Assembly (NCBI GenBank): GCA_910579935.1
Contig: CAJTVQ010000011.1
Coordinates: 8,422-72,421 of the forward strand
DNA: 64,000 nucleotides
Direction of reading: 5' to 3'
Source: an uncultured Lachnospiraceae bacterium
Lineage (GTDB): Bacteria; Bacillota; Clostridia; Lachnospirales; Lachnospiraceae
The notes under the pieces: model-generated
The model's input: only the letters and a program-made list of their open reading frames with translations
Told to the model about the DNA's origin: nothing
The model's database searches: none
Shown here: in pieces, positions 42,836 through 52,668 of the stretch
Layout: every line of letters starts with the position of its first letter
Position numbering within the stretch: position 1 is the stretch's first letter
Position numbers and translations under genes: made by a program

Positions 42836-43795
42836 CTATGCGGCTTTCTCCCCGGTTTTTCCTTCGAATTTATGTATTTTATCGTGCAGAAATCGGTGGT
42901 ATTTATTGATATTCCACCCGATTGCATACAGCATAAATTCCTTGTATACCTTTTCTGTAGAACGGTAATGAAACCGGCGAAATTTTTCGTTTTCTTTTAT
43001 GTCCCCAAAGTGGCCTTCTGTCTGTATCGAGTGGATCTGACGGTTCAGGATCCCTTTTTCGCTCTGAATGTTGGAATGGGATTCTTCCTTCAGTTCCTCC
43101 CAGCGCTCATTGACTTTCATGACCTTATTTTTCCCTGCATCTTTTTCGGCATTATATTTATATAAACATTTCTCCTTATGCCCACATCCACTGCAGCCTG
43201 CACACCCATACACCTCAAACGTCTGTGTATATCCATCCTGTTCTTTTTTTTCTGTCCGGATATGTCTTAATTCCCGTCCGTCATGACATACATAATAATG
43301 CTCGTCTTCAAAGACCTCGTACTTCATGTTGTAATACTTCCCGGTGTCCTCTTTACAGGCACGGGTTTTCCGCTGTTCATGATCCTGAAGCTTGATATGG
43401 CTGGCAACAGCATTTTCCTTCAGATACAGAAGATTCTTCTCACTGCCGTAACCGCGGTCAGCAGCATGTTCTGCCAGAGTTTCAGTATCTCAAGCGGAGA
43501 ACAGTTGTCGATCTCAATTAGCGTATTATTCGAAATTTTTTTATACTTTGTCAGCTTGCGCTTCCTGTTTTCTTCGATCACACTCCGGACTTTGTCCATG
43601 CCTTCAATGATGAACATCTGGGCATTTCCGAGGTAATACTTTGCCCCGTATCCATAACCGGCGCAGGAACTGGTGGTTCAGTTCATCCAATACCTCGCCT
43701 TTCAGCTTTTTCCCTTTGAAGTCATAGAAGGCATCCCCCTTTGGCTGCTGTCCTTTGGTCAGCAGGATAAAAGCAAGAAATACCATTTACTTTCC
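42836..43795 (-). pseudogene. IS1182-family transposase remnant
   Basis: Three reading-frame pieces on the minus strand match the central and C-terminal parts of an IS1182-type DDE transposase: GKKLKGEVLDELNHQFL (near 43720), KISNNTLIEIDNCSPLEIL followed after a frameshift near 43480 by AADRGYGSEKNLLYLKENAV, and the C-terminal block with CAGCSGCGHKEKCLYKY, RQIHSIQTEGHFGDIKEN and FMLYAIGWNINKYHRF. The N-terminal part is missing, cut at about 43780 where a solute-binding-protein fragment begins. At least two frameshifts rule out activity. One end lies at or near the nagA stop. Confidence 0.85.
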
Positions 43796-44312
43796 ATGAG
43801 CCATCAAGTAAAAATGCTGCTTTTCCTTCCACAAACATTGCAAAAGTTTCATCATCTTTTGCTGAAAGCGTGTTATCGGGAAAATATCCTGCTTCATAAA
43901 GAGCCTTAATATCTTCCATCGCTGCTACCCAGCCCTGTCCGATTTCATCCGAAGCGCTTTCAGGAATCGTCAGATGATTTTCCGTCGTGGTATGATTGAA
44001 AATCGCAAATTCCCACCAATAATGAGGAATGTCTCCCAATGCCGCCGCAATCGGTGTATATCCTGCATCTTTAATTTTCCTGCAGTCTGCTTCGAACTGT
44101 TCCCAGGTGTAGTCCGCTCCCGGCATTGCAACTCCTGCCGCATCCAAAATTTCCGTATTGACAAACATTGTTCTCTCAATTTGGCTGTTTATCATGGAAA
44201 ACACAATGTAAATCATACTCAAAAAAAGAAGCAGAAACGGGAACAGCCATCCAAACAGCAGCATTCTTACAATTTTCCATCTTAAACTCTTTCTTTTCTT
44301 TAATATTTCCAT
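43722..44312 (-). pseudogene. Chimeric fragment: histidine kinase N-terminus joined to sugar-binding protein
   Basis: One open frame made of three unrelated parts. Residues 1-48 (RWKIVRMLLFGWLFPFLL, then a second half of the membrane segment to INSQIER) are the start of a YesM-type sensor kinase. From about residue 49 (position 44168) the sequence is the middle of a family 1 sugar-binding protein: VNTEILDAAGVAMPGADYTW, YTPIAAALGDIPHYW, KAAFLLDGSWKVNGI. From about 43780 it runs into the IS1182 remnant. The fusion is in frame but lacks all kinase domains and both ends of the binding protein, so it is the scar of a large deletion, though a membrane-tethered product could still be made. Confidence 0.8.
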
Positions 44313-44372
44313 TTCTTCCTGTTCCTTCCCTATGGCCTGCTATTCCGCAAATATTCCGTAAATATATAACAA

Positions 44373-44405
44373 ACGGTTTCATGGCTTATCATACCATAAA
44401 ACCGC
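44373..44405 (-). terminator. Probable terminator of the phosphohexomutase gene
   Basis: On the minus strand GGCGGTTTTATGG and CCATGAAACCG form an imperfect stem followed by TTTGTTATAT, about 13 bases after the stop codon. Confidence 0.6.
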
Positions 44406-44417
44406 CTGTCAAAATAC

Positions 44418-45836
44418 TTATTTCAACCCTAAAAATTCTTCATAAATCTCACTTACTTTCTTCGCTTCCTCTTTCTCAGGCATCTCACAGAAAATACGCA
44501 GGAGAGGTTCCGTACCGGAAAATCTGGTCACGACCCAGCCGCCGTTCTGAAAATATATCTTACATCCGTCCATATATGAGATATGGTCTATTTCAAAAGG
44601 CAGCTCCGGAACTTTCCTTTCTTCCATAAGAATTTTCTGCATTTCTTCTTTTTTCTCAAGGGTAAATTTATAGTCCCTTTCTTCCATATGTATCGACCCG
44701 CATTCTTCTTCTATCATCTGATAGATTTCAGACAGACGCTTGCCCGTTACCGCTATCATTTCTACCAGCAGAGCCGCCGCATAAACGCCGTCTTTTCCGT
44801 TAATATGTCCCCTTACCGTAAGACCGCCCGAAGATTCCCCGCCAATGACAGCATTTGTTTCTGTCATTTTTGCAGATATATACTTAAATCCTACCGGAAC
44901 CTCATAACATTTTTCTCCAAAACTCTCCGCTACCTTGTCCAGCATATGAGTGGTGGAGAGATTTCTTACTACAGGACCGTTCCATCCTTTATATTTCACA
45001 AGATAATAATAGAGTAAAACCAGTATATCGTTGGGATGCAGGAATCTTCCCGTATCATCAATGACACCGATCCGGTCCGCGTCGCCGTCCGTTGCCAGTC
45101 CGATATCGCATTTTTCATCAATGACAAATGTCTGCAGGCTCCGTAACGTTGCGGCGGAAGGGGAAGGAAGTTTTCCCCCGAACAGAGTATCATGCCTTTC
45201 GTGAATCATCTGCACTTCACATCTTGCCGTCAGTAGAATGGTTTTCAAAGAAGTCTCACTTACCCCGTACATAGGGTCAAGGGCAATCTTAAGTCCCGCC
45301 CTGCGTATGGCCCCCATGTCCACTGCCTCGATGATATTATCCAGATATTCATTCAGCGGATATATTTCCTGAATAAGTCCCTGTTCCAGTCCTTTCGCAT
45401 ATTCCATGATCTGTATGGGTTCTTTCTTCGCTTCTATCTCACGGATATAGCCTTCAATATCCGCAGTCTGTGTTTCATTCGCATCCCTGCCGCCTTTGGT
45501 AAATACTTTGATTCCGTTATAGATTGCCGGATTATGACTGGCCGTTACCATCATTCCATAAGACAGCTCATGTTTCATCGTATAAAACATAACCAGCGGC
45601 GTCGGTGAAGACTTATTGATCAAAAGAGATTGGATTCCTCCGGCAGCAAATACTTCTGCCGCCCACTGCATGGCTTCCTTTGCCAGAAACCTTCTGTCAT
45701 AGCCGATGACAATTTTCTGTTCCACGCCTTCCGCTTTCATCTTATTGCACATTGCCTTTGCCAGTAACTGAATATTCGCTTTTGTAAATTCATCCCCTAT
45801 TACGGCTCTCCAGCCGCCTGTTCCAAATGCTATCAT
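44418..45836 (-). CDS. Phosphoglucomutase/phosphomannomutase family protein
   Basis: A 472-residue alpha-D-phosphohexomutase. It starts MIAFGTGGWRAVIGDEF; the phosphoserine loop is VTASHNPAIYNGIKV, the metal-binding loop ATDGDADRIGVID, the sugar loop GGESSGG and the phosphate loop RFSGTEPLLRIF. All four are intact, so the enzyme should interconvert hexose 1- and 6-phosphates. It lies 33 bases after the remnant of a GH94 phosphorylase, whose sugar-1-phosphate product it would have processed. It is the only intact gene left of this minus-strand cluster. Confidence 0.93.
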   Translation of the reverse strand: MIAFGTGGWRAVIGDEFTKANIQLLAKAMCNKMKAEGVEQKIVIGYDRRFLAKEAMQWAAEVFAAGGIQSLLINKSSPTPLVMFYTMKHELSYGMMVTASHNPAIYNGIKVFTKGGRDANETQTADIEGYIREIEAKKEPIQIMEYAKGLEQGLIQEIYPLNEYLDNIIEAVDMGAIRRAGLKIALDPMYGVSETSLKTILLTARCEVQMIHERHDTLFGGKLPSPSAATLRSLQTFVIDEKCDIGLATDGDADRIGVIDDTGRFLHPNDILVLLYYYLVKYKGWNGPVVRNLSTTHMLDKVAESFGEKCYEVPVGFKYISAKMTETNAVIGGESSGGLTVRGHINGKDGVYAAALLVEMIAVTGKRLSEIYQMIEEECGSIHMEERDYKFTLEKKEEMQKILMEERKVPELPFEIDHISYMDGCKIYFQNGGWVVTRFSGTEPLLRIFCEMPEKEEAKKVSEIYEEFLGLK

Positions 45837-45869
45837 AGAATACCTCCTCTTATCACCGCAGAATGTTTC

Positions 45870-46992
45870 TCATCCCATAACCACTATTACTTCATGTACG
45901 CTTCCCTTCTCCTGCACCATGATTTTTTCCACTTCTTCATGATCCATTATAATTTTCTTCACACCTTTCATAACTCTGTCCGGATTCTCGACCGTGATAT
46001 GATATTCTGCTCCCCGCCATTGCCTCGTAACCTGAAAACTTTTCCATTCCTTTGGAATACAGGGATCTATTTCAAGGAAGTCCATCTGCGGTCTGATTCC
46101 AAGCATATACCTGGTAGCGCTGAAGTATGACCAGCCTCCGGAACCCGTCATAAACGGATGTCTCGCCCTTCCGAATCCGGTATGGTCTTTTCCCATAATA
46201 AACTGACAGTAGGAATAGGGTTCTGCCTCCCTCACTTCTATCTGGTCATTCTGATAATAAGGGCAAAGCGCATCATAAAATTTCATTGCCCTGTCACCCC
46301 TGCCGAGCTTACATTCCGCAGCCCATGCCCAGGGATTTGGGTGGGAAAATACAGCCCCGTTTTCTTTTAATCCCGGATATACCCGTGTAACAAATCCGAT
46401 ATCATCATCCGGTTTCGTATAAGAAGGGGCATTTAACAGCAATCCGTATGGTGTGTATAAATATTCATCAACACTGTCCATTGCCTGAACCGCTTTTCTT
46501 CCGGTGCCGCACCGGACAATACCCATGTGTTGGATTCCAAATGTACCTTTCCTTCCTTATCCTCCTGCGTCCCGATTTTCCTTCCGGCTTTTGTAATCCC
46601 CCTGATGTACCACTTCCCGTCCCAAAGTTCTCTGTCACAGGCTTCCTTTACTCTTTCCGCACATTCCGTATATTTCTTTACGTCTTCCTCATAAATTCTG
46701 CAAAGCCCAGTAATGCAGGAAAGATACCATGGCGCTTTCTCCGCCGTCGAGATTCAGACAGTCATTCCAGTCTGCCCGAAGTCCTTTGCATATACCGCTG
46801 GCCCCTACCTGTTTTGCGGAAAAATCAAGAATAGTCTTTAAATGTTCATATATGGTATCTTCCCCTTTGTCCGCATAGGTCACTTTGTCCTTAAGAAATT
46901 CCATTTCTCCTGTTTCTTTTATATATTCCACTACCGCGCTGACAAGCCAGAGCGCATCATCGGAACATGCATCCTTCAGTCCTTGGATCATA
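45870..46992 (-). pseudogene. GH94 disaccharide phosphorylase, truncated and frameshifted
   Basis: About the last 370 residues of an approximately 800-residue GH94 phosphorylase (cellobiose/chitobiose phosphorylase group) are present in three frames: GLKDACSDDALWLVSAVVEY to SFLHYWAL (46992 to about 46700), a piece with CDRELWDGKWYIRGI (about 46700 to 46490), and AVQAMDSVDEYLYTPYGLLL to the C-terminus with SGGWSYFSATRYMLGIRP and IDPCIPKEW. The N-terminal half is missing and two frameshifts break the rest. With nagB-nagA and a phosphohexomutase nearby, chitobiose or a similar disaccharide is a reasonable guess for the lost activity. Confidence 0.85.
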
Positions 46993-47131
46993 TTTTTCCT
47001 GTTTATATTATAAAGGATAATGTTTTCGATTTGTATTGTAATATGTGTCATCTTTTGTTTTATTTTGGTGAAAGGGAAACTACATTTCTTAATCATGTAC
47101 AAACCACTGCCGGTAAAAATAAAACAGCAAT

Positions 47132-47185
47132 AAAAAAACTCTCATTTCTTACAAATATCCTCAAAAAAGAAATGAAAGTTTTTTT
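47132..47185. terminator. Bidirectional terminator after the antiporter gene
   Basis: AACTCTCATTTCTT pairs with AAGAAATGAAAGTT with one mismatch, flanked by A- and T-runs on both sides, so it can act on both strands. It lies about 24 bases after the antiporter stop. Confidence 0.8.
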
Positions 47186-47208
47186 ACAAATATGAATCTA
47201 CTATTAAT

Positions 47209-48393
47209 CTATGCCGCCGCTTCTTTTTTATCTTTCGCATACAATATCTTCAGAATGATCGGTGTCAAAATAGAAGATACAATGATCAGCAGGATAACCG
47301 AAGTGAAATATACCGGAGTCAGCAGTCCCGCCGTCAATCCTTTTTGGGAAACGATCAGTGCCACTTCCCCTCTCGTCATCATACCCACACCGATTTTTAA
47401 CGAATCAATACCATCAAATCTGCATAATTTCGCCATAAGTCCGCAGCCGATAATTTTGGAAACCAATCCAACTGCCACAAATGCCAGAGAAAATATTAAA
47501 ATTCCCATACTTACACTTTCCACATTCGTTTTTAAACCGATACTTGCAAAAAATACCGGACCAAAAAACATATAAGAATTTGTATCCATTTTCTTTGCTA
47601 TGTATTCTGAATCCCTGATGGAGCAAAGAATAATACCTGCCACATAAGCACCCGTAATATCGGCAATTCCGAAATATTTCTCTGCAACATATGCCATGGC
47701 AAGACAAAATGCCAAACCCGCGATCGGAATACGCCTTGTATGTGGATATTTGGCATCTACCTTCTTAAAAATCCTGTAACTGATATATCCTACCACAATG
47801 GCAAATATAAAAAACAAAACCGTATTTACGATCACTGTCATAGGATTGGAATCCGGACTCTTAAAACCGATTACAAATGTAAGGACGATAATACCAATCA
47901 CATCATCTATGATCGCAGCGCTTAAGATTGTCGTTCCGACTTTTCCTTTCAGTTTTCCCATTTCCTTCAACGACTCTACCGTAATACTGACAGAGGTCGC
48001 AGTCAGAATCGTGCCGACAAATACTGCTTTATAAAATTCCTCGTCTCCCCATGGGGCAAAACCGTAAAAAGCCATATAAAGCAATGCTCCGAATACAAGC
48101 GGAATAAATACGCCTGCACAGGCGATCAAAGCAGCAATAGGACCTGTCTTCATAAGGTCTTTCAAGTCTGTCTCAAGCCCTGCGGAAAACATCAGAAGGA
48201 TAACTCCTACTTCCGCCATCTGCACCAGGAAATCCGACTGATTCACCCATCCTAAAATACTCGGACCAATGATAAGACCGGCAATGATCTCCCCTACTAC
48301 CTGCGGTGCTTTACATTTTCTTGCCAAAATCCCGAAGAATTTCGCGGCTACCAAAATAATAGCCAAATCTTTGAATACCACATACGATTCCAT
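47209..48393 (-). CDS. Cation/proton antiporter (CPA2, KefB/NapA-like)
   Basis: A 394-residue membrane protein with about twelve hydrophobic segments and CPA2 hallmarks: KAPQVVGEIIAGLIIGPSIL, LMFSAGLETDL, TATSVSITVESLKEMG, a helix 5-like SAAIIDDVIGI with two acidic residues expected for electrogenic Na+/H+ exchange, and MMTRGEVALIVSQ. No C-terminal regulatory domain is present. The frame is open to 48540, but GAGGAG near 48400 and the domain start support the ATG at 48393. The upstream extension consists of pseudogene debris. Confidence 0.92.
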   Translation of the reverse strand: MESYVVFKDLAIILVAAKFFGILARKCKAPQVVGEIIAGLIIGPSILGWVNQSDFLVQMAEVGVILLMFSAGLETDLKDLMKTGPIAALIACAGVFIPLVFGALLYMAFYGFAPWGDEEFYKAVFVGTILTATSVSITVESLKEMGKLKGKVGTTILSAAIIDDVIGIIVLTFVIGFKSPDSNPMTVIVNTVLFFIFAIVVGYISYRIFKKVDAKYPHTRRIPIAGLAFCLAMAYVAEKYFGIADITGAYVAGIILCSIRDSEYIAKKMDTNSYMFFGPVFFASIGLKTNVESVSMGILIFSLAFVAVGLVSKIIGCGLMAKLCRFDGIDSLKIGVGMMTRGEVALIVSQKGLTAGLLTPVYFTSVILLIIVSSILTPIILKILYAKDKKEAAA

Positions 48394-48479
48394 AATTCTC
48401 CTCACCTCTAAAATAATATAATTATAATACCAATCACATATTTTAACACAAAATATGAAAAAAAACAGTACTAATTCAA

Positions 48480-48804
48480 TAACAGTAAAGCCAAAGAATG
48501 AACTGTTACCTAATTTCCTATCAGCACGTTTTTTCCGCAAAATTCTGTAAAGCCAAAGGAATCTTCGTATTTGTTGGAAGTAGTTGTTACTACTTCCAAA
48601 TTATTCAGATCAGAGAAAATAGATTCCTTACTAATTCTTGTTCATATTAAGGGTTTTTCCAAACCGCCTCGGACGGGTAATCAGGGTTACTTCATCGTCC
48701 TATTTCCACCATTCTTTGATAAATGCTGTTTTATCAACATAAAAATTATTTTTCATCCGAATTTTTTCAAAGTCCTGATTCCCTATTCCAACGGTTCTTG
48801 CCAT
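48480..48804 (-). pseudogene. AAA-ATPase-like protein remnant
   Basis: Pieces of an AAA-ATPase-like/PD-(D/E)XK-associated protein common in gut anaerobes. From the ATG at 48804 (with AAAGGA upstream) it reads MARTVGIGNQDFEKIRMKNN, YVDKTAFIKEWWK, an in-frame TAG, then TLITRPRRFGKTLNM (the P-loop). After a deletion a second frame gives IFSDLNNLEVVTTTSNKYED and SFGFTE before ending at 48510. A short direct repeat GTAAAGCCAAA occurs at 48484-48494 and 48547-48557. About 90% of the gene is gone. It begins three bases after the ybaK stop. Confidence 0.75.
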
Positions 48805-48807
48805 ACG

Positions 48808-49305
48808 CTAATTCCTTTCTGTGGACGGATCTCCATCCGGCAGTTTACATACATCAATCCATCCTGCCGAGCAGGAAGCCTTTTCCAATTCTTCCAAAGT
48901 CAGCACTACACAGCTGCTGTCACTGCCTGCTGCCGGAAGCATCGTATCAAACCTTTTCATGGACACATCCAGATAAGCGGTAACCCTTTCATCCTGAATA
49001 TCAAACGGACAGACCCCGCCTACCGCATGTCCCGTGTACTCGATCACTTCTTCGGGCGTCAGCATCCTGGCCTTTGTTCCGAATTGATCTTTATATTTCC
49101 GGTTGTCAATTTTCGCGTCTCCTGCCGTTACTACCAATACTGCACAGTCTCCGACTTTAAAAGAAAGTGTTTTTGCAATCCGTGCCGGAATCACCCCCGC
49201 CGCTTTTGCCGCCAATTCCACCGTCGCACTGGAAACTTCAAATTCCTTTACCTTTTCCTCTAAACCAAACTTTTTCAAATATTCCCTGACCCTGTCCACT
49301 GACAT
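48808..49305 (-). CDS. YbaK/EbsC-family tRNA-editing deacylase
   Basis: A 165-residue single-domain protein of the YbaK/ProX group, which removes wrongly attached amino acids such as cysteine or alanine from tRNA(Pro). It has AKTLSFKVGDCAVLVVTAGDAKID with the catalytic lysine, TGHAVGGVCPFDI and LDVSMKRFDTMLPAAGS. GAGG eight bases upstream supports the ATG at 49305; a TTG two codons earlier is the alternative. It is transcribed in the same direction as the S1-domain gene upstream. Confidence 0.92.
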   Translation of the reverse strand: MSVDRVREYLKKFGLEEKVKEFEVSSATVELAAKAAGVIPARIAKTLSFKVGDCAVLVVTAGDAKIDNRKYKDQFGTKARMLTPEEVIEYTGHAVGGVCPFDIQDERVTAYLDVSMKRFDTMLPAAGSDSSCVVLTLEELEKASCSAGWIDVCKLPDGDPSTERN

Positions 49306-49352
49306 ATCCAAAACCTCACTTTATACATGATCTGTTTAAAAACGCTGCCTTA

Positions 49353-50264
49353 TTACAGCCCAAGCTTTTTAAACAAATCTCCCAGCGAAGTTCCCACCTG
49401 CTCGCGGGAACTATATTCCGCAGCTTCTTTTTCTTCCATTTCATCCGGTTTGGAATCTTCTTCTACTGCTTTTATACTCAGACTGATTTTTCCATCATTA
49501 GTATTCAGGATCTTCACCTTTACTTCGTCCCCAACACTAAGCACTTCCGAAGGCTTCTTAATTCTCTTTTGGCTGATCTGTGAAATATGCACCAGTCCGC
49601 TTAAATTTTCAGGAAGGGAAACAAATGCGCCGTAAGGCATCAGGGATTCTACCTTACCCTTTAATACTGTTCCCGGCGCCAGCATGGATATCTTATGCTG
49701 AATCTCCGCTTCCGCCTTTTTCTTTTCTACCGCTTTAGCGGACAATACCAGCTTTTTCTTACTCTCATCCACGGTAATCACTTTTACCTTAAGCTGTTTA
49801 TTCACCCATGCATCCAGGTCCTCCACATAACTTAAAGATAAATGGGAAGCGGGAATAAATCCGCGGATTCCCTCTGCATAAGCAATGACACCGCCGTTTA
49901 CCGTTTCACTGACTTTTACATCTATTTCTGTTTCTTCTTCCAGGTATCTCTTTAAAATATCCCAGGAAAGCACATCTTTTGCTTCTTTGCAGGAAAGCCG
50001 GATATTGCCTGCCCCGTCGTCTGTGCTGACCACAGTACCTTCTATTGTATCTCCCAGCTTCACTTCATCCAAAAGATTATACTTCGGATCATTGCTCATA
50101 TCTTCTGCCTTAATGATTCCCTGGGCATAATAATTCAGGTCGAGTATCACTTCCTCTTCATTTACGGAAATAACCGTACCTGAAATAATATCCCCTTCTC
50201 CTATTTTACGGAAAGATGCTTCTAATTCCATGCTGTAATCTTCCATTGATTCCATTTTTTCCAT
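49353..50264 (-). CDS. S1 RNA-binding domain protein (ribosomal S1-like)
   Basis: A 303-residue protein with three S1 domains: about residues 24-92 (GDIISGTVISVNEEEVILDL), 108-178 (DVKVSETVNGGVIAYAEGIRG, then FIPASHLS) and 193-266 (GTVLKGKVESLMPYGAFVSL, GLVHISQIS). Such proteins are the short S1 homologues of Firmicutes that bind mRNA at the ribosome. The acidic C-terminal tail is family-typical. The ribosome binding site is weak and several ATGs lie close together, so the start may be up to seven codons downstream. Confidence 0.92.
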   Translation of the reverse strand: MEKMESMEDYSMELEASFRKIGEGDIISGTVISVNEEEVILDLNYYAQGIIKAEDMSNDPKYNLLDEVKLGDTIEGTVVSTDDGAGNIRLSCKEAKDVLSWDILKRYLEEETEIDVKVSETVNGGVIAYAEGIRGFIPASHLSLSYVEDLDAWVNKQLKVKVITVDESKKKLVLSAKAVEKKKAEAEIQHKISMLAPGTVLKGKVESLMPYGAFVSLPENLSGLVHISQISQKRIKKPSEVLSVGDEVKVKILNTNDGKISLSIKAVEEDSKPDEMEEKEAAEYSSREQVGTSLGDLFKKLGL

Positions 50265-50329
50265 TACTTTATCCCACTTTCTTTTTGATTTTTTATTTCA
50301 GTATTTACTTTTTATGAAATTCCTTTCCC

Positions 50330-52456
50330 CTATTTCACTACAAATACGCATACTGAACGGGGAATCATCTTTACTTTTCCTCCGCTTACCAGTACCATGT
50401 CTGCTTCTTCCGCAATTCCTTCCGGTAAATACCCAAAACCTGTATCTACTGCTGCATACCAGTTCGTTCCGGGCGGCAGGGCAGGAAGATTAAATTCCTG
50501 ATTTTCCCAAAAGGTATTGATTGCCAGACAAACAATATCATCCCCATCATTTTTTTCTGTTCTTCCGGCATATATAACTCTCAGTACCTTACATCCCCCG
50601 TTTGCTTCCGCAATCTGAATCTCCGGAAATCCAAGGAAACAACGCCCCATATCTTTTCTTATCACATGATGAGTCTTTCGGAATTTTATCATATACCGGA
50701 AAAATTCGTAAATATCCCTGTTTTCTTCCAGCCTGTTCCAGTCCAGCCATGAAATTTCATTATCCTGACAATATGCATTGTTATTGCCAAACTGGGTATT
50801 GCCAAATTCATCACCTGCCAGAAACATTGGAATTCCGCGGCTCATCATAAGCACTGCGGCAGCATTTTTTACTAAACGGCGGCGCAGCGTCAGAATTTCC
50901 TCATTATCTGTCTCTCCTTCCACTCCGCAGTTCCAGCTCCTGTTATCATCGGTCCCGTCTGTATTATTCCACCCGTTTGCTTCATTGTGCTTGGAATTAT
51001 ATGAATACAGATCCCATAAAGGAAAACCGTCATGACAGGTAATAAAATTTACCGACGCATTATTGCCTCTCTCTTTCGGATCATAAATATCTTTGGAACC
51101 CGTGATCCTCTTTGCCGCTATATGGGACATTCCATAATCTCCTTTCAGGAAATCCCTCATATCGTCCCTGTATTTTCCATTCCATTCCGCCCAGCGGTTC
51201 CATGCGGGAAAACTTCCTACCTGATACAATCCTCCGGCATCCCATGCCTCCGCAATCAGTTTTACATTACCTAATATCGGATCAAATGCCAGATTTTTTA
51301 ACAGCGGCGGATTGCTCATAGGCGAACCGTCTTCATTCCGTCCTAATATAGTTGCCAGATCAAATCTGAATCCGTCTATATGGTAAGCTGTTGTCCAATA
51401 TCTTAAACATTCCGTTATCATCAGCTGTACCATAGGATGATTGCAGTTAAGTGTATTGCCGCAGCCGCTGAAATTATAGTAATGTCCGTCCGGCGTCAGC
51501 ATATAATAAATGTCGTTGTCAAATCCTTTAAAAGAAAAACAGGAACCCATTTCATTGCCTTCTGCGGTATGATTAAAAACCACATCCAAAAAACACTCGA
51601 TTCCGTTTTCATTCAGTTCTCTGATCAGCCTTTTTAATTCCGTACCCTCATGATTATGTTCTACCTCTGCCGTATAACCTGTATTTGGTGCAAAAAAGCT
51701 GACCGTATTATACCCCCAGTAATCCATTACCACTTTGCCGTCCACTTCCCGGTAATCTTTCATTTCATCAAATTCAAATACCGGCATCAATTCCACGGCA
51801 TTGACTCCTAAATCTTTCAGGTAACTGATTTTTTCCTGCAGACCCTTAAAAGTTCCCGGATACTCCACGCCGGAAGAACCATGTCTCGTAAACCCCCTTA
51901 CATGCATCTCATAAATTACCAAATCTTCCATAGGTATTAAAGGCAGCCTGCTGTTTCCCCAGTCAAAGTCATCTTTTACCACCCTTGCCCTGTAACAGTT
52001 AGTATCCCTGCTTAATACGCCCCAATCCCTCTGTCCGGTAACTGCTTTGGCGTAAATATCCAGAAGATATTTATTTTTATCCGTAAACAAACTCTTTTTC
52101 TTATCTTCTGGACCATACAGCCTGTATGCATATTCAAACTGTTCGATATCAAGTCCGAACACAATCATGGAATATACTTTTCCGATTTTATAATGCTCCG
52201 GAAACGGAATCACTGCATAAGGCTCATCTTCCAGTCTGTGAAACAGAAGCAGCTCACAGGATGTTGCCCAGTAAGACTGCACCGTAAAATTCACACCGCA
52301 GGGAATCGCCGTTGCCCCGTTCACTTCATACATGCCGGGACGCACCTCAAATCCGTTTACCGTATCCATGGGAATCATATGAATGCTTCTCATGGGAGAT
52401 ATCACCTTATTACTGTCGTCTGATACTCTTTGTTCTTCTATCGTATTTGTTTCCAT
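50330..52456 (-). CDS. glgX: Glycogen debranching enzyme (GlgX/pullulanase type, GH13)
   Basis: A 708-residue GH13 enzyme cleaving alpha-1,6 branches in glycogen or starch fragments. An N-terminal CBM48 region (residues 30-130, VNFTVQSYWATSCELLLF) precedes the barrel. Barrel motifs: DVVFNHTAEGNE, the nucleophile in GFRFDLATIL, the acid/base in LIAEAWDAG and the transition-state Asp in FITCHDGFPLWD. AGGGAACAGGAA precedes the ATG at 52456, chosen over the open extension to 52513. The isoamylase/GlgX assignment rests on the layout; a pullulanase is the alternative. Confidence 0.9.
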   Translation of the reverse strand: METNTIEEQRVSDDSNKVISPMRSIHMIPMDTVNGFEVRPGMYEVNGATAIPCGVNFTVQSYWATSCELLLFHRLEDEPYAVIPFPEHYKIGKVYSMIVFGLDIEQFEYAYRLYGPEDKKKSLFTDKNKYLLDIYAKAVTGQRDWGVLSRDTNCYRARVVKDDFDWGNSRLPLIPMEDLVIYEMHVRGFTRHGSSGVEYPGTFKGLQEKISYLKDLGVNAVELMPVFEFDEMKDYREVDGKVVMDYWGYNTVSFFAPNTGYTAEVEHNHEGTELKRLIRELNENGIECFLDVVFNHTAEGNEMGSCFSFKGFDNDIYYMLTPDGHYYNFSGCGNTLNCNHPMVQLMITECLRYWTTAYHIDGFRFDLATILGRNEDGSPMSNPPLLKNLAFDPILGNVKLIAEAWDAGGLYQVGSFPAWNRWAEWNGKYRDDMRDFLKGDYGMSHIAAKRITGSKDIYDPKERGNNASVNFITCHDGFPLWDLYSYNSKHNEANGWNNTDGTDDNRSWNCGVEGETDNEEILTLRRRLVKNAAAVLMMSRGIPMFLAGDEFGNTQFGNNNAYCQDNEISWLDWNRLEENRDIYEFFRYMIKFRKTHHVIRKDMGRCFLGFPEIQIAEANGGCKVLRVIYAGRTEKNDGDDIVCLAINTFWENQEFNLPALPPGTNWYAAVDTGFGYLPEGIAEEADMVLVSGGKVKMIPRSVCVFVVK

Positions 52457-52668
52457 TTCCTGTTCCCTCTCTCTTTTTTTTCTATTTATCATGTTAACAT
52501 AATGTATATGCAAAATCCAGTATATTACGGAAATAAAAGGAGTGCACCATATCCTGAAATCCTTTGAATTAGTAAAAAAACATGGAAAATTTTAATGGAA
52601 AGGTAAAATATTCAAATGTATGAAACAAAAATAAAAGAAATTAAAATCAAAAAGAAAATATAGAACTT

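Noticed and set aside
47209..48540. Antiporter start at 48540
   Set aside because: The first 49 codons are read through the AAA-ATPase remnant and AT-rich spacer; the ribosome binding site supports 48393.
48571..49263. 230-codon plus-strand frame
   Set aside because: It is antisense to ybaK and the AAA-ATPase remnant, and has no start context.
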